Origin: Coniella vitis
Taxonomy: Eukaryota > Ascomycota > Sordariomycetes > Diaporthales > Schizoparmaceae
DNA: 64,000 nucleotides
Reading direction: 5' to 3'
Assembly (NCBI GenBank): GCA_011317545.1
Contig: WUJK01000009.1
Span: forward strand, 1,798,001 to 1,862,000
This document shows, piece by piece, positions 24,603 through 36,296 of this stretch; the first letter of the stretch is position 1; the number at the start of each line of letters is the position of its first letter. Position numbers and translations under genes: made by a program. The notes beneath the pieces are model-generated. The model worked only from the letters and a program-made list of their open reading frames with translations. It was not told the origin of the DNA and did no database searches.

Positions 24603-26664
24603 TCTTTCGGGGGAGGAGAGGAGGGGGTTCGAGGGAGGCTATGTATGTGATTCTCTAGTGTCGGCAGAGGTACAATATGGCCTGTGTTTGCGGACAGTGT
24701 CAAGGAGGTGGATCAATATCGTTGGCTGGGATAAGCTGTAGTGTTTGTCGGGGTTGGTGGTGGTGACGATGGAAATGTTTCTGGCGCTTGACTGCAGGTG
24801 GTTCTGGTTGCAGTACACGGCAACTCGTTAGCGTGTCTGGCAAAGCGGCTGGCAGTTGATGCTGCTGTGCGTAGTAGCCTGGCATCTCCCGGCAATGAGA
24901 GCCTAAGAACGCAAGTACCGAGGTACCTTAGGTATCTTCGTACCTCGACTACATCCAATGACTACACGGTCTTTGTCGCTGCCTTTGAGTTTCACCTCTT
25001 CACTACTCGGATACGACTCTCAGCCTGATCAGCTAGATGACAGATGCCTTCTCCACCTTCTCACAGCTCCATCGTGTCGCATGGCGAAGTTGTGACTTGA
25101 GCCCACAGAAACATACGGCTCTGGCCCGGTGCTACTTCGCGTAGGGCACGACGTCCAAAGGGCTTCTATTCTGTCAAACCAGCCGTGATGATGAAGTCGA
25201 CTATGCTGGTACATACTTGCATATTAAAGCCATCCTACAGGATCGGTGTCGCTGATCTGTTTGCTATTTATACACCTACTTGGTTTCTCATTACACAATA
25301 TCTGCCCCTCTGGCCACTCAGCCACTCGCTCACTCACTCAGGCATCTCATCTCATCATCGTATCTTCACCCATAAGTACCCAGAGAGGATACATTACAAG
25401 ACTGACAAAGATGGTGAAATAAACCCCCCCCCCGGCGGGGCTGAAGCACTTCGACGAGCCTACGCTGAAGGTGCGTATTTACTGACGGACAGGTCGACCC
25501 TGCTGCGCCAAGTGGCGCTGGGAAACATCTCGAGTTATGGGGGTGGCGAATATGGCGGCGACGGCGGCGGCGATAGTGATAGTGATAGTGATAGAAATGA
25601 TGTCGATGAGAAGAAGAAGAAGAAGAAGGAGGAGGAGGAGGAGGAGGAGCAGATAAAGGGAGGGAGAGCTGTTGGGGGGAAATGGATTCGTAGATAAATG
25701 GAGGGGGGGACGATTCGTTCATTGAATGGATCAGATGCGGTTATTGGTAGTAGAGATTGGCGAAAATGTCTGAGTCTTTCGTGCTAGAGGGACGATATGC
25801 TCATGTTATCTCTGGGGGGGGGGAGGGAGGGAGGTGGTTTATTCCAAGACGGCCTTCAAGTCAGAATTCACACATGATTACCATCATTTCGCAGAGGAAG
25901 AAGGGTGGGAAGCTAAGAACGAACTGGATATCACAAATAAACAACATCCTCGCCAATGAACCTTGCAATGCTGTGATGTGCGTGAGCTGATGAGAGCGTT
26001 CTTCGCATACAAGGATTGCGGGACGGTCCGAATATCACTTATGAACCTTTTTTTTTAAAAAAAGAAAAAAAAAAAAAAAAACTCCACAAGCGTTACTGTG
26101 TTTATGGAATTTCAAGACCTCTCTCTGTCTGTGTGTTTATTGGTCTACAACTGTAGCATCTCTGATCACTCAAGAGCAGTAGTATATCAAACCATGGGCC
26201 GTGTTTCATCCACATGTAGAGATAGAAGCTACTATGTAGCAATTGATCAGAAGATACTTGGCAGCCTTCTAAAATTAATGACAGTGAAAAAAAGGCGTTA
26301 GACTTTGTGAAAAATGCTTTCTTATTGACCGGGGGTATCTTTTGCATTTTATCCAAACTGGTATAGTATAGTACAAATCTCTCCACGGCGCTGAGGATGC
26401 ATGCTCATTGCTCGTCAAATGAGAAAGAACCGAAACACTTTGTCCGGTTGCCGGTAAAACCACATACCCATCTCATAATATTAACTCATGTCTTCACAAA
26501 AACAGAGAACGCAAACAGTTCCCACAGAGTCATGATTGTTGCGTTTCTTCCATTTCCATTTACCCATCCTCTCATTCAGGGACCCCACAACGAGCCTCAC
26601 CGCGAAATATCACGACTCTCCCTCCCTCTGCCTCTCACTTGCCCACTCACACCGCGGTCGCGAC
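24603..26664. other. Intergenic, low-complexity, no gene supported
   Basis: About 2.1 kb. The plus-strand frame at 25185-25697 ends in Asp/Ser and Lys/Glu runs coded by simple repeats and looks non-genic. An 8-bp inverted repeat lies at 24919-24947. G-runs and A-runs occur near 25815 and 26048-26080, and one exact copy of the dispersed motif lies at 26230. Confidence 0.45.
24919..24947. repeat. Short inverted repeat around GGTACC-type sequence
   Basis: CGAGGTAC at 24919-24926 is repeated in inverse orientation as GTACCTCG at 24940-24947, with a 13-base gap. It lies about 320 bases upstream of the SF3A2 start. Confidence 0.7.
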
Positions 26665-27618
26665 TCACGCATACACAGCAGGCTGCGGCTGCGTAACACC
26701 ACCAACGGCACCAGCCTTGTGCTGCGGCGCAGAGGTCGTCGCGCCCTGGGACATTTGGACCGGCGGCGCAGTCGCCATGACGTAGACAACCTTCGTCATC
26801 CTGCCATACTTTCTCCTCCGGTTCGTCTCGACGCAAGCCAGCACAAACAAGGTGAACTCGCCAACGAGTAAGAGGACGGAGAACGCAAGCAGCGCTTCGA
26901 GAAGACCCATGTACCTCCGGACGTCCGCAGCCGAGGAGAAGGTGTCATCGCCGCAGTACGTGTAGTAGTCGCCGTAGTCGCCGTCGTAGTAACCGTTGTA
27001 GGACGAAGATTCTTGCGTCTGGCAATCGGACTCGTAGTAGACGGAGGCGGCGAGGCTGCCGACGGAGAGGAGGGCGAGGAGCCAGAGGACGAGGTGCACA
27101 CCCACGTGGGCGCCTGGGTGAATGGGCCGGTGGATGGAGCGTCGGAGGAGCATGGTGAGGCCGTCTGCAAATTGCCAGATGAAGGAGGCGAAAGCCTGGT
27201 GAATGGGAGGTGCGTTAATATTTCTTCTTCAGTTTATACACGAATTATTCACAAAGAATTGAGCAAAGATAAATTAAAAGAAGACAGCAGTATTCATGGT
27301 GGTGGCAGAAGCACAAGGGAGGAAACGTACCACACAGGCTATGATGACGCTAGCAATGATGGCATCGTGGTACGTCCAGCGAACGCATAAACCGACAGCC
27401 ACGCCGAGGGCGACGATGGCAAAGACAAAGTTACAGGCGGCGAGGGCAATCTTGCCCAGGACAAAGGTGCGGGTCGTCTGGAAGGGCGCCGGCTTGGGCA
27501 CGTCGACTGCTTGGTAACCTTGAGGAGGGAAAGGTACGGTTTGTTGTGCGTGCCTGGCGGTGTCTTGAGCCAATGCCGCTCGCGGCGGGGCCTGGACTGG
27601 TGCTGTTTGTTCAGACAT
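26665..27618 (-). CDS. Four-transmembrane MARVEL-like membrane protein
   Basis: Two exons: 27618-27331 (96 codons) and 27195-26665; the 135-base intron (donor GTACGT, acceptor CAG) joins in phase 0. The product is 272 residues. Four hydrophobic segments lie at about 57-79, 85-105, 129-150 and 192-217, with a basic NRRRK after the last. The loop between segments 3 and 4 is rich in Tyr, Asp and Ser and has two cysteines. The N-terminal 50 residues are Pro/Gln-rich and the C-terminal tail is Gln/Pro/Ala-rich; both are probably cytosolic. This layout fits fungal MARVEL-domain proteins, which sit in plasma-membrane domains. Function is not known. I chose the start MSEQTAPVQ; a frame extending upstream to 27726 is less likely. 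Confidence 0.75.
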
Positions 27619-28518
27619 GATGGTCGTTTGCGATGGATGGTGACAGTCTTGAAAGTCGATGGTTGTGTGTATCGTCGGTTGGTAAGCAGGGGCGTCCACT
27701 TCAATTCTGCGTTTCCAAGCAGTCAAATTTACAGGTAACGCATATCATTACTCTTATAGCGCGAGACGAGAAATTGAAGGAGAAGGGGAGAACGAGTGAG
27801 CGGATGGATTGTGTAGAGCAAGAACCGACAAAGAAAAGAAGAAATAAAACGAAGACTCCCACGACGGGAAGGAGAGCGTCTCAGATGAATGAGAGTCCCT
27901 TTCTGCCTTGCCATCGCTTCTGCACCAGTGTGTCACCCAGTGGGCGAGTGGGCGCAGTCGTGCAGTGAGTGAGTGAGATCGCGTCAAGGTTAAAATTAAA
28001 GCCCGTGGTTGCCTGCTGGTCAAGCACAGGGACGGTGCCTGTCGCTGGACCCGTGATGGACCAGTCGGCCCCCAGGCTAAGCTTAAAGCAGCCGCAGCAC
28101 CTTCTTGGCACCGTATTCCCTGTACCCAGGCGGCTACCAGGCAGCCAGGTATCTATCCATCACGACTAAACCCCCACCCCTGGATCCTCCTGCATCGCTT
28201 GGCGGTCAGCACAGAAATTTCATGCTAACTGCATGATTCAACCAGCTCATCGTATCGTATATTGCATGTGGCAGCAATGGGCCTCTACATATTCCTTGGG
28301 AATGACACGAGGTGAAGCACACTGCATGGGTTTATGGACAAATTGCAGAGGACGCAGACGAGAGAAGAAACTTGATCTTTATATACTGCAACTGCCTACC
28401 GTTATATGCGATATCCGGACATTCAGGCAAACTCCATTACAACCACTTTTTCTTTCTTTTTCTTACGTGACTCGCTTTTTAGACAGTACTGTGCTCCATG
28501 TACTAAAATTTTTTTTAA

Positions 28519-28586
<68 letters not shown>
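28519..28586. repeat. (AAT)n microsatellite, about 22 units
   Basis: Perfect AAT/TAA tract preceded by T and A runs, in an intergenic spacer. Confidence 0.95.
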
Positions 28587-28760
28587 GCGCTTGTGAGACC
28601 AAGAAACGAGTCATCATCCGCAGGCAGGATGGCCGGCATTGCATTACTATACGACTCGTGTTGTTGATCTTGGTGTCAATTTATGCAGTGCTCGTTGTAG
28701 CCGTGGCCCAAATCCACGGCTAGCAGCTACCATGATGATCACTCAGTGCACGTTAAAAAA

Positions 28761-28859
28761 GAAGAAGAAGAAGAAGAAGAAGAAGAAGAAGAAGAAGAAG
28801 AAGAAGAAGAAGAAGAAGAAGAAGAAGAAGAAGAAGAAGAAGAAGAAGAAGAAGAAGAA
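28761..28859. repeat. (GAA)n microsatellite, 33 units
   Basis: Perfect GAA tract of about 99 bases, only 175 bases after the AAT tract. Long GAA/TTC tracts can form triplex DNA; that property is known in general and not shown here. Confidence 0.95.
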
Positions 28860-29566
28860 AAAAAGACAAAAAAGAAATCATTCATGGAATATAAGCAAAG
28901 AATTGAACACAAAAACACCCAAAAACGTACAACACCGGGTATTCGCTAATGGTCACCCACTTAACTACTAATCCGGCCCTTAGTGGCTTATTTAGGGGAG
29001 AGCGGACGGGATCCCAAGTTTTCCACTAGGTATGGTCGTACGTGGTGAAATTCATATCTTTGCTGTATATATACATGTATTTGATACAGTGTCTGTCTGA
29101 AATGCTCAAGAGATCGATGTCTTCAGATGTTCATTCTCTCGTATATTCTTTTGCTACACTGAAAATATTTGCTTGGGAAGCTACGTATATAGCAGGCTTA
29201 GCCAGAGCCTCTACAAATATGTTATGATTATGAACCTAATATATCACAAGACACAAATACATGAGGACTCAGAAGTAGACCCAGTATCGTGAGCTCTTGG
29301 TCCAAACGAGCAACTATACTTTGAGTGATAGGGCACTGTGGCAGCAGCACCAAGCCCAATAAGCACACGTTTTACCCAAACCATACCACAGTACACAGCT
29401 CGCACTAGTTTGTTCACAGCAGACAGAGCACATCATAAGGTGACACACATATTAACAGCATGGTTCAATTTTTCTAATTACGAAAGGCAGGTATCGAAAG
29501 AAGCGGTATGCAGTGTGCACAGCCAAATGTCTCCAACAGGGCCATCAGCCTTAGCATTTTGTCTCA

Positions 29567-29593
29567 ACACACACACACACACACACACACACA
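29567..29593. repeat. (AC)n microsatellite
   Basis: About 13 AC units in the spacer downstream of the GH17 gene. Confidence 0.9.
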
Positions 29594-29921
29594 GTTCCAC
29601 AACACAGGTTAAAACCTTTCCCACGTATACGTGTGGTGAGCACACAAAAGTCCATGTTTGTATGGATATATGGATAGAGCGCAAGATGATCAAACAAGAT
29701 GCATTTCTCTGGCAAAAATAAAAATCGAATCACAAATGCTACCAGCAGGAAACAGATTTATAACAGAACGCCGACCTGTGCCTGATTGGTTCTAAAGTTA
29801 CCCAATCCCACAGCAGCCCCAAAGTCTAAAAACAGAGCACTTTCTTTATCTATGCTTGTCTCTCTCTCTCTCCCTTTTCCATATCCCTTCTCCCATCATC
29901 TAATCCCCTTCAAAATCGAAT

Positions 29922-31130
29922 TTAGAGGAGGCAGAAGGCGGCGCCGACGAGGGCTACGGCAGCGACGGCAGAAGAGCCGAGCTTGAGGGCGCCGCTGGTG
30001 GCCAAGGAAGAGGATGAAGCCGAGGAGGACGAAGACGACGAAGAGCTGGAGCCGGATGAGCCAGACGAGGTGCTGGTGGAAGTTGCGCTCGAGCCGGAGC
30101 CGGTAGTGGTGCTGTTGGACGAAGCCTTGCCGGTAGCAGAGGCAGAGGCAGAGGTGGACGAGGTGGTGCTGGTGGTGTCCTCGGCAGGGCACGTCAGGTT
30201 GAAGCGGGCAGTGGTGGACATGTTGTCGGAGATGGCAAAGGTCTCGTTGTTGGCGGCGTTGTCCTCGACAAAGTTGTACCAGAAGGTGGGGACCTTGTTG
30301 AAGAGCTTGGCGCAACCAACAGTGTCCCAGTACTGCTTGGCATTTTCGACCGAGGCAACAGCCTGGTCCCAGGTCTCACCGCCGTAGGCCCAACCAGTCT
30401 CGGTGACCCAGACGTCCTTGCTGCCGGCAACACCCACGACGGCATCGTAGGCGCTCTGGAACAGGGCAGGCGCGTTGTCGATGGTGTTGTCGTCGCCAGT
30501 CTGGTAGTAAGGGTACTCGTCCACGCCGAGCCAGTCGACAGCGTCAATGACGGCCTGGTTGGAGCTGTTGGTGAATGCATCCCAGGTGTCGACGTGGCCA
30601 ATCGGGACATTAGCCAGGGCGGTGCCCTCGAACTTGGTCTTGTAGTCCTTGATGAAGCCGACAATGACGCTGGGATCGGCGCCGACACCGGCGTCATTGG
30701 CAACACCGGTGGCCGAGTTGCGGTAGAGATCCTCAGAACCAATCGAGATACCAATAACCAGGTCTGCAAAGTCGCTGCCGAGGTTCTTGAGACCAGCGGC
30801 GAGGGCCGTCAGCTCATTGTCGATGCTGGTGGTGCCCGAGGCCCAGATTCCGAGCAGGATGGACGTGTTTGTGGCAACGGCAGCATCAAAGGCCTCGATG
30901 GGGTCGCTGGTGGTACCGCCCTGGATGTTTGTGTACAAACGGATCGAGTTGAAGGTGCCGGGAGCGCCGACCAGGTTGGCGGCGTTGGTGAACTCCTCCA
31001 CCCAGGTCGCCTTGACCTTGGCAGAGCCATCGAGGGCCGTGGAGCCCGAGTTGAAGCCCAGGTAGTTGTTGGCGGCGGCATTTGCCGATGCGACGAGGGC
31101 GCTAGCAGCGAGGGTCTTCTTGAAGGCCAT
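29922..31130 (-). CDS. eglC: GPI-anchored GH17 beta-1,3-glucanase, EglC-like
   Basis: Single-exon gene of 402 residues. Signal peptide MAFKKTLAASALVASANAA precedes NYLGFNSGS, the usual start of the mature enzyme. The glycoside hydrolase 17 barrel covers about 20-312, with the acid/base candidate Glu133 (ISIGSEDLYR) and the nucleophile candidate Glu244 (WVTETGWAYGG), plus GVDEYPYY and PTFWYNFVED. A Ser/Thr-rich stalk (about 318-380) leads to a hydrophobic C-terminus, the pattern of a GPI-anchor signal. Such enzymes cut or remodel beta-1,3-glucan in the cell wall. Several NxS/NxT sites are present. The family and GPI call are firm; the exact substrate use is inferred. Confidence 0.93.
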   Translation of the reverse strand: MAFKKTLAASALVASANAAANNYLGFNSGSTALDGSAKVKATWVEEFTNAANLVGAPGTFNSIRLYTNIQGGTTSDPIEAFDAAVATNTSILLGIWASGTTSIDNELTALAAGLKNLGSDFADLVIGISIGSEDLYRNSATGVANDAGVGADPSVIVGFIKDYKTKFEGTALANVPIGHVDTWDAFTNSSNQAVIDAVDWLGVDEYPYYQTGDDNTIDNAPALFQSAYDAVVGVAGSKDVWVTETGWAYGGETWDQAVASVENAKQYWDTVGCAKLFNKVPTFWYNFVEDNAANNETFAISDNMSTTARFNLTCPAEDTTSTTSSTSASASATGKASSNSTTTGSGSSATSTSTSSGSSGSSSSSSSSSSASSSSLATSGALKLGSSAVAAVALVGAAFCLL

Positions 31131-32638
31131 TGTGAATGATTTTATTACTGCGTGGTGAAGATGCGAGAAATGGCAAGCCGAGATTTGGGTTTTTAGAAAT
31201 TAACTACGCAGTGAGCGAGTGACGCGGAGTCGAAATGCGAAGAAAAGGATTGGTTGGAATGAGTGTCGATGAATGAAAGGTTCCAAGGAGTGGAATTGTC
31301 GGTGGCAGAGGGTATGCCGTGGAAACTTTGTCAGTGGGATAGTAGGCAAAGAAAAAAAAGAGGTGGATGTAGGAAGAGAGGAGGAAGAAAGACGAGGCGG
31401 AAACGACAGGATTGATGAGGTGAGGTCAGTCAGGCCCGCGCATGGCTGCCAGGGCACCGAAAAAAATAGAAGGAAGCAGCCAGCAGCCAGCAGCCAACAG
31501 CCCACAGCCCAGGCCCCAACTGTGGCAGGCGTGCAATGGGGCTGCACGGCGGGCGGTGGGATTGCCAGTGGGAACACCCGGGTTCAGGCCCCAGCGAGAT
31601 TAAAAATAGGGGGCATTGGCCAGGGGCAGGCCAATCAAAACACCGAACATCCCCGCCACATGCTGCAATCCCCGAGCTGGCCCTGCACCATCCAGGCCTT
31701 GACAGGCTTCAAGGGGCACTGGACAGGCACCGGGCCAGGGCCCCTAGGCCCCGCCGTTTCCCCTTCTGTTTCGTTTTACTGCCGATCCTTTGATTGAAGC
31801 GGCTTGAGTCTGTCGCCGCTTTGCCGCTTTGGGCGGTGAGGTGGGCCCAGGCGAGATGCAGCCCAGTGTATTGGCTTTTTGTCCCATTTATCATGTACAT
31901 AGTAGCATGTACCACGTTACCGGCATGCATGGTAGTATATCATTTTCTCTTTCTAATTTATTTCCTTCTATTATTCTTCCTTTGCGTCTCCTTGGCTTGC
32001 TGGTGATTTGACGGCAGGGTCCAGTGATTGATGAAGATGTCCGAGCGAGGAACGCCTCTGACGACATCAGGGTTGATTACGTCGTATCAGGGAAAAGTAT
32101 GGGGTACCGAAGTAATTACCTTCTTGGTGAATACTATGTAATTTGCTGATAAGCTTAACACGAACCCACACAGCTGGGCAGTGCCCACGTTAAAGTTTCT
32201 CCAAGGTTGTTTTCTCACTTGCAAATCATTAATGCTCTGTCTACACAGCCAATTTCCTCTGGGTATTTTAGCCCATGTCTCCACCAAATAAGTAGATGGC
32301 CTGGTCAATGCGGCTCATCGAGGGTCGGACTCAAAATTGGACTGTCAGTGGGATCAGAATCGAGGGGAGAGACAAAGAGAGGCAGCCCACTGTAACTGCG
32401 TGATCTTTCCTTCTTTCTTTTTTTCTTCCTTCCTCTTTGTTTTATCTTCATATACGTAAGCGACGAACCCGAAAGCCTGCATCCGACATCCTTCCAGCCG
32501 TCGTGTTTTGGATGGCAGCCAGACAGTGTTCCTCTAGGGTTGGGAGCCTACTTGCCAGCCGTTTGCTGTGTACCGTGGTTTGCATGGTAGACCGGCGCAT
32601 CATGTTAACATGCCGATCACTACTATGTAGTCCGACAC

Positions 32639-32673
32639 TGTGGCAGCTGTGGCAGCTGTGGCAGCTGTGGCAC
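32639..32673. repeat. 9-base tandem repeat, unit TGTGGCAGC
   Basis: Three full units and a partial fourth, immediately after an exact dispersed-motif copy at 32621-32629. Confidence 0.85.
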
Positions 32674-33983
32674 TCATCCGTGCTGCATTGTGACTGGTGA
32701 AAAGGCGGTTTCGTAAACGAGGGTTCGATTACCACAGTTTATATTGCTGCCACGGTGCTTTACTTTGATTGCGTGGCTTGTAATGAACGGCCCAAAATAA
32801 TCAGCAGTGTACTACTGCTGAGCACGTACTATGTATCTCTTCTGCTTCGAGTGCAACCATTCGCACACCAGCCTGGTACCAAAGCTGCCACTGCCATTGA
32901 CTCTGCCTGCCTTGAGTTCACACTTCGCCAGCAGATCGCCACGCCTGAAGCCACTGTCCTCTGAAACTCTCGGCATAGGACGGGCGTTGTTAGTTTGGCG
33001 CACATAGCACTGCAAAAGGGGCCTCCATCAACCATTCCTCGTGCTCTGTCGTGCTGGCAAGAACCTGCTCCAACGGGAGGCCGAGAACGGCCACGAGGGG
33101 GGCCGGTGGTGGAGGGGCGGAGCGGGTATGACGGTACCTCGTGGAAGTACTATGCATGTACTTTGTACTATGCACCCTCTATGTACGCTGCAGGAGACGA
33201 ACAGTAACAGCCTACAGGGGAGGTGGAATAGCCGCCTGACCCGCTGCGCAAGTGTCCCACTACCACGAGGCGCTTGTAATTTCTGTCCAACAAGAAACAA
33301 CAAAACACCGACAGCCCAAAGCAGGGCACCCTATCTGTGTGCATTGGTAGCTATGAGAAAGCATGTGTTTGTCGCAAGGGGTATTCGTATTCTCGTCACA
33401 TGCAAACCGTCTTGTCTTCTCCTCCCAAGCGGGTTCATATAAGTCTGCTGTTTTCTCAGCCCACCGACTTTCTGCATATGACAGGTATTTATTAATCCAT
33501 GGCATTTTGGCCCAACTTTGCTTACGTAGTAAATAGTATTGGGGCTAAAAATGCGCAGAGCCAAGCCAACGCGGCCTTGCATGATGCCAGGACAAGTCAG
33601 CAACAGAAATGGTTAGAGAACGGCACACTGTTACTGGGCATGAGTCTGCTTGCAAAGTTTGAGGTCTTCTTCTATAGAGTCTTTTTTCTTCCCTTTTTTT
33701 GATTATTATATATTCTATACCTATATACTTGTATAGATATTTGGGCCCGCACACCGTCAGGCGCCCTGTCCGTGTGCCCAAGCAATACGTATTCACACAG
33801 CAAATATAGACACCAAAAAAATACAAGGGCTGGGGCTCAAGTGACGACCCAATGGGCAACTGACTTTGGTCAGATCCCACCATGCAAGACACGCTTGCGA
33901 TAAGGTAACTTTGACGGAGGGAAATAGGTTTTTGATGGGGAAATGATATGATTTGGTTGGGTTTTGTTCGAGTTGTTGTCTTT

Positions 33984-33988
<5 letters not shown>

Positions 33989-34028
<40 letters not shown>
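33989..34028. repeat. (GT)20 microsatellite
   Basis: Perfect GT tract about 350 bases before the tentative His/Gln-rich gene. Confidence 0.95.
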
Positions 34029-34030
<2 letters not shown>

Positions 34031-34377
34031 CCTCCCTTGGCCTTGCCTTTTCGTCGGACACATCGTCAAGTGATCTTTTACTTCAGTTGTTTGGGGACTA
34101 TATACTCCTTGAGAGCATATTTTGAACCCGTCGAGTTCCGTACTTGGCTGTTGAACCGACGCAAGTGTCTTTCTTGACAAAACTCCTCCTCTCATCATTG
34201 GTCTACGTGCCGGGTATACGCATCGATTTAACATATATGCCCGAGAAACGCTCATTCTGGCTTGTAGACAGGCTTTACTTTTTACGCTGAAGAAGAAGAA
34301 GGAAAACAGACAGCAATCAAGTACACATTCAGCCTCGTCTCATCGCAGTGGCTGGCTCGTTCCCACCAATCCAGGAC

Positions 34378-34990
34378 ATGCCGACCTACACGGACTCTAC
34401 GATATCCTCGCCTTCTTTGGACGGAAGCCGCCGTCATAGCCGCTACCATCCCCCGCAGCCTCGCTATAGCTATCCTTTTCACTACAATCATCACCACCAC
34501 CACCATTATCATCATCATTCTCACAAACAGCCACAACCACAACCACAACAACAACCACAACAACAGCAGCAGCAGCAGCAGCGCCGCCAATCAGCAGCCG
34601 TTGTGGCAACCCGCACCGCACTGTTCCCACTGCCAGATGACGCGAGCGCATCAAATCGTGTATATGCAAGTCGATACACATCGGTATGTCCTTTTTTGGG
34701 GGGGGTCTTTATTTGTATCTTCTTTTCCTTCTCACGTTTCTCATTCTTCATACGCCTTTCTGGGACATTCAGTGTGGAGATTCGGTAACGAATCAAGAGA
34801 GCCATGAATATGCATTCCCCTTTGCTCTGATTCACAGCCAGCAAACAATAAAAGATGAAGATAAAAAAAGGAATTCGTTCCAAGCCTGGAGAGAAAGATC
34901 GACTCATGGAAAGCAAGAAGTAGATGGGAAAATATGTGAAGATGAAGGTGAAAGAAACCAACACTAACACTCCATCGAAAAGCTCTCATT

Positions 34991-35069
<79 letters not shown>

Positions 35070-35379
35070 AACCACAACCTGAGCTCCAAACTCCTCTGGG
35101 CACGCACAAAAGCGCACGCCCTTTTACGGCGTGTACTCTCCCCAAGCATCCATCACACCGGCCACCAAGTCCATGAACATCAGCAGCAGCAGCAGCAGCA
35201 ACAGCAACAATGCGCACAAGCGCATACAACCTCACAGCAACGGCGCCCCTCGCGGGCATTACCGCGTGAACCGAGTCGAGGGCGGAGGCGGTACCGTGAG
35301 TGGGAGTACTAAACCTGCCCCTCCCGTTACTCTGGTCGCTTCTTTTCTTTTTCCTTTTTTCTTTCCCCAGTATGTGTGA
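34378..35379 (+). CDS. Tentative His/Gln-rich hypothetical protein
   Basis: I do not recognise this protein. A possible model has exons 34378-34683, 35113-35295 and 35371-35379, giving 165 residues. Exon 1 opens MPTYTDSTISSPSLDGSRRH, continues through His-rich and Gln-rich runs and ends RYTS at a good donor (GTATGT). Exon 2 would begin RTPFYGVYSPQ and end EGGGGT at a second good donor (GTGAGT). The last exon adds only two residues after a pyrimidine tract and CAG. The first intron would be 429 bases and contain a (CAA)26 tract, so a longer coding version with a glutamine run is also possible. The whole locus may be non-coding. Confidence 0.35.
34991..35069. repeat. (CAA)n microsatellite, about 26 units
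   Basis: Perfect ACA/CAA tract within the tentative intron of the His/Gln-rich locus. In one frame it would code a long glutamine run. Confidence 0.95.
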
Positions 35380-36296
35380 TGCTTTGTAGAGGTGGTTGTG
35401 GATCGAAGTAGCGAGTTGTGGATGAGTATTGGATAATGGGGGTTTTGGATGGGTATGGACTGAGAGAGGTCGATCTCCACGCTTTTCCTTTTTGTTTTCT
35501 ATTTCTTTTTATTTACCTTCTTGGTTTTGCATAGCATGGATGAGTATTGCCTCATTGGTTCCCGGTCATCTTTTTATCCTTTTTTCCCCGTCTGGAATGT
35601 CTACCGAACACACGTCTTTCTTTCCATTAAACGTCAATACCCTCCTCAAATGATGATAATTCTCACGTAACAAAGACAGCAAACAATACCTTGTCACAAC
35701 AGACCCAGTGAGCAGCCTAAAAAAAAAAAACCGCACCAACAGCACCAGTATCTGCAGCCCATCTTCGCGTAAAAACAGACACCTCGTGCGTCTACTAGAT
35801 TCTCTATATCCTATCCTCTCTCTATCTAGAACAACCCCCTTCTGATCCCATGGTTTCTCCAGAGACCATCGAGTATAGAAGAAGGAGAAAGCAGAGGGGA
35901 AAGGAAAGTTTCCAAAACTCATGTCGACATAAATAGGTCGTTTCTGCCTCTGTGGTTTCTTGACAGAGGTGAATCATATCCGACCGGGTATCTAAAACGT
36001 GAACATAAACATAAAGAAAAAGAAAAAGAAAAGATGCAGCAGAGCCGCCAGGCTACTCAGCCAAGCGGCACATAACCCTCCGCATGCTATCTTTGCCTTT
36101 CACACACACAACCCCCGGGTATATGTTTCGACACGAGAAACTTTCCAAGAAGCCAGCTGCATGGTAAAAAAAAAAAAAAAACAGAGCAGCTACCCAGATA
36201 TGTTTACACATCGCAGACTTTTTATCATCATCGACATGAACAAGGCGAGAGAGAGCAGACGACGGACGGACACGCAGGCCGACCAAGACATCCGTC
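35380..36296. other. Spacer, no gene seen
   Basis: About 0.9 kb between the tentative His/Gln-rich locus (+) and the MFS transporter stop (-). Poly-A runs occur near 35719 and 36166. Nothing else is supported. Confidence 0.5.

Larger units (their letters stand above)
27619..29921. other. Intergenic with triplet repeats, no gene seen
   Basis: About 2.3 kb upstream of the MARVEL-like gene and downstream of the GH17 gene. It contains long (AAT)n and (GAA)n tracts and an AC run. Frames across the repeats give only Ile, Lys or Glu runs. No real gene is supported. Confidence 0.5.
31131..34377. other. Intergenic with repeats and motif copies, no gene seen
   Basis: About 3.2 kb upstream of the GH17 gene. 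It has four exact copies of the dispersed motif (31896, 32132, 32621, 32827), a 9-base tandem repeat near 32639 and a GT tract near 33989. The region 31.1-31.8 kb is probably the GH17 promoter. No coding gene is supported. Confidence 0.5.

Noticed and set aside
25185..25697. A 170-codon frame with Asp/Ser and Lys/Glu runs
   Set aside because: The runs come from simple repeats, and the remainder has no recognisable sequence.
30594..31139. A 181-codon plus-strand frame opposite the GH17 gene
   Set aside because: Shadow frame created by codon bias of the glucanase.
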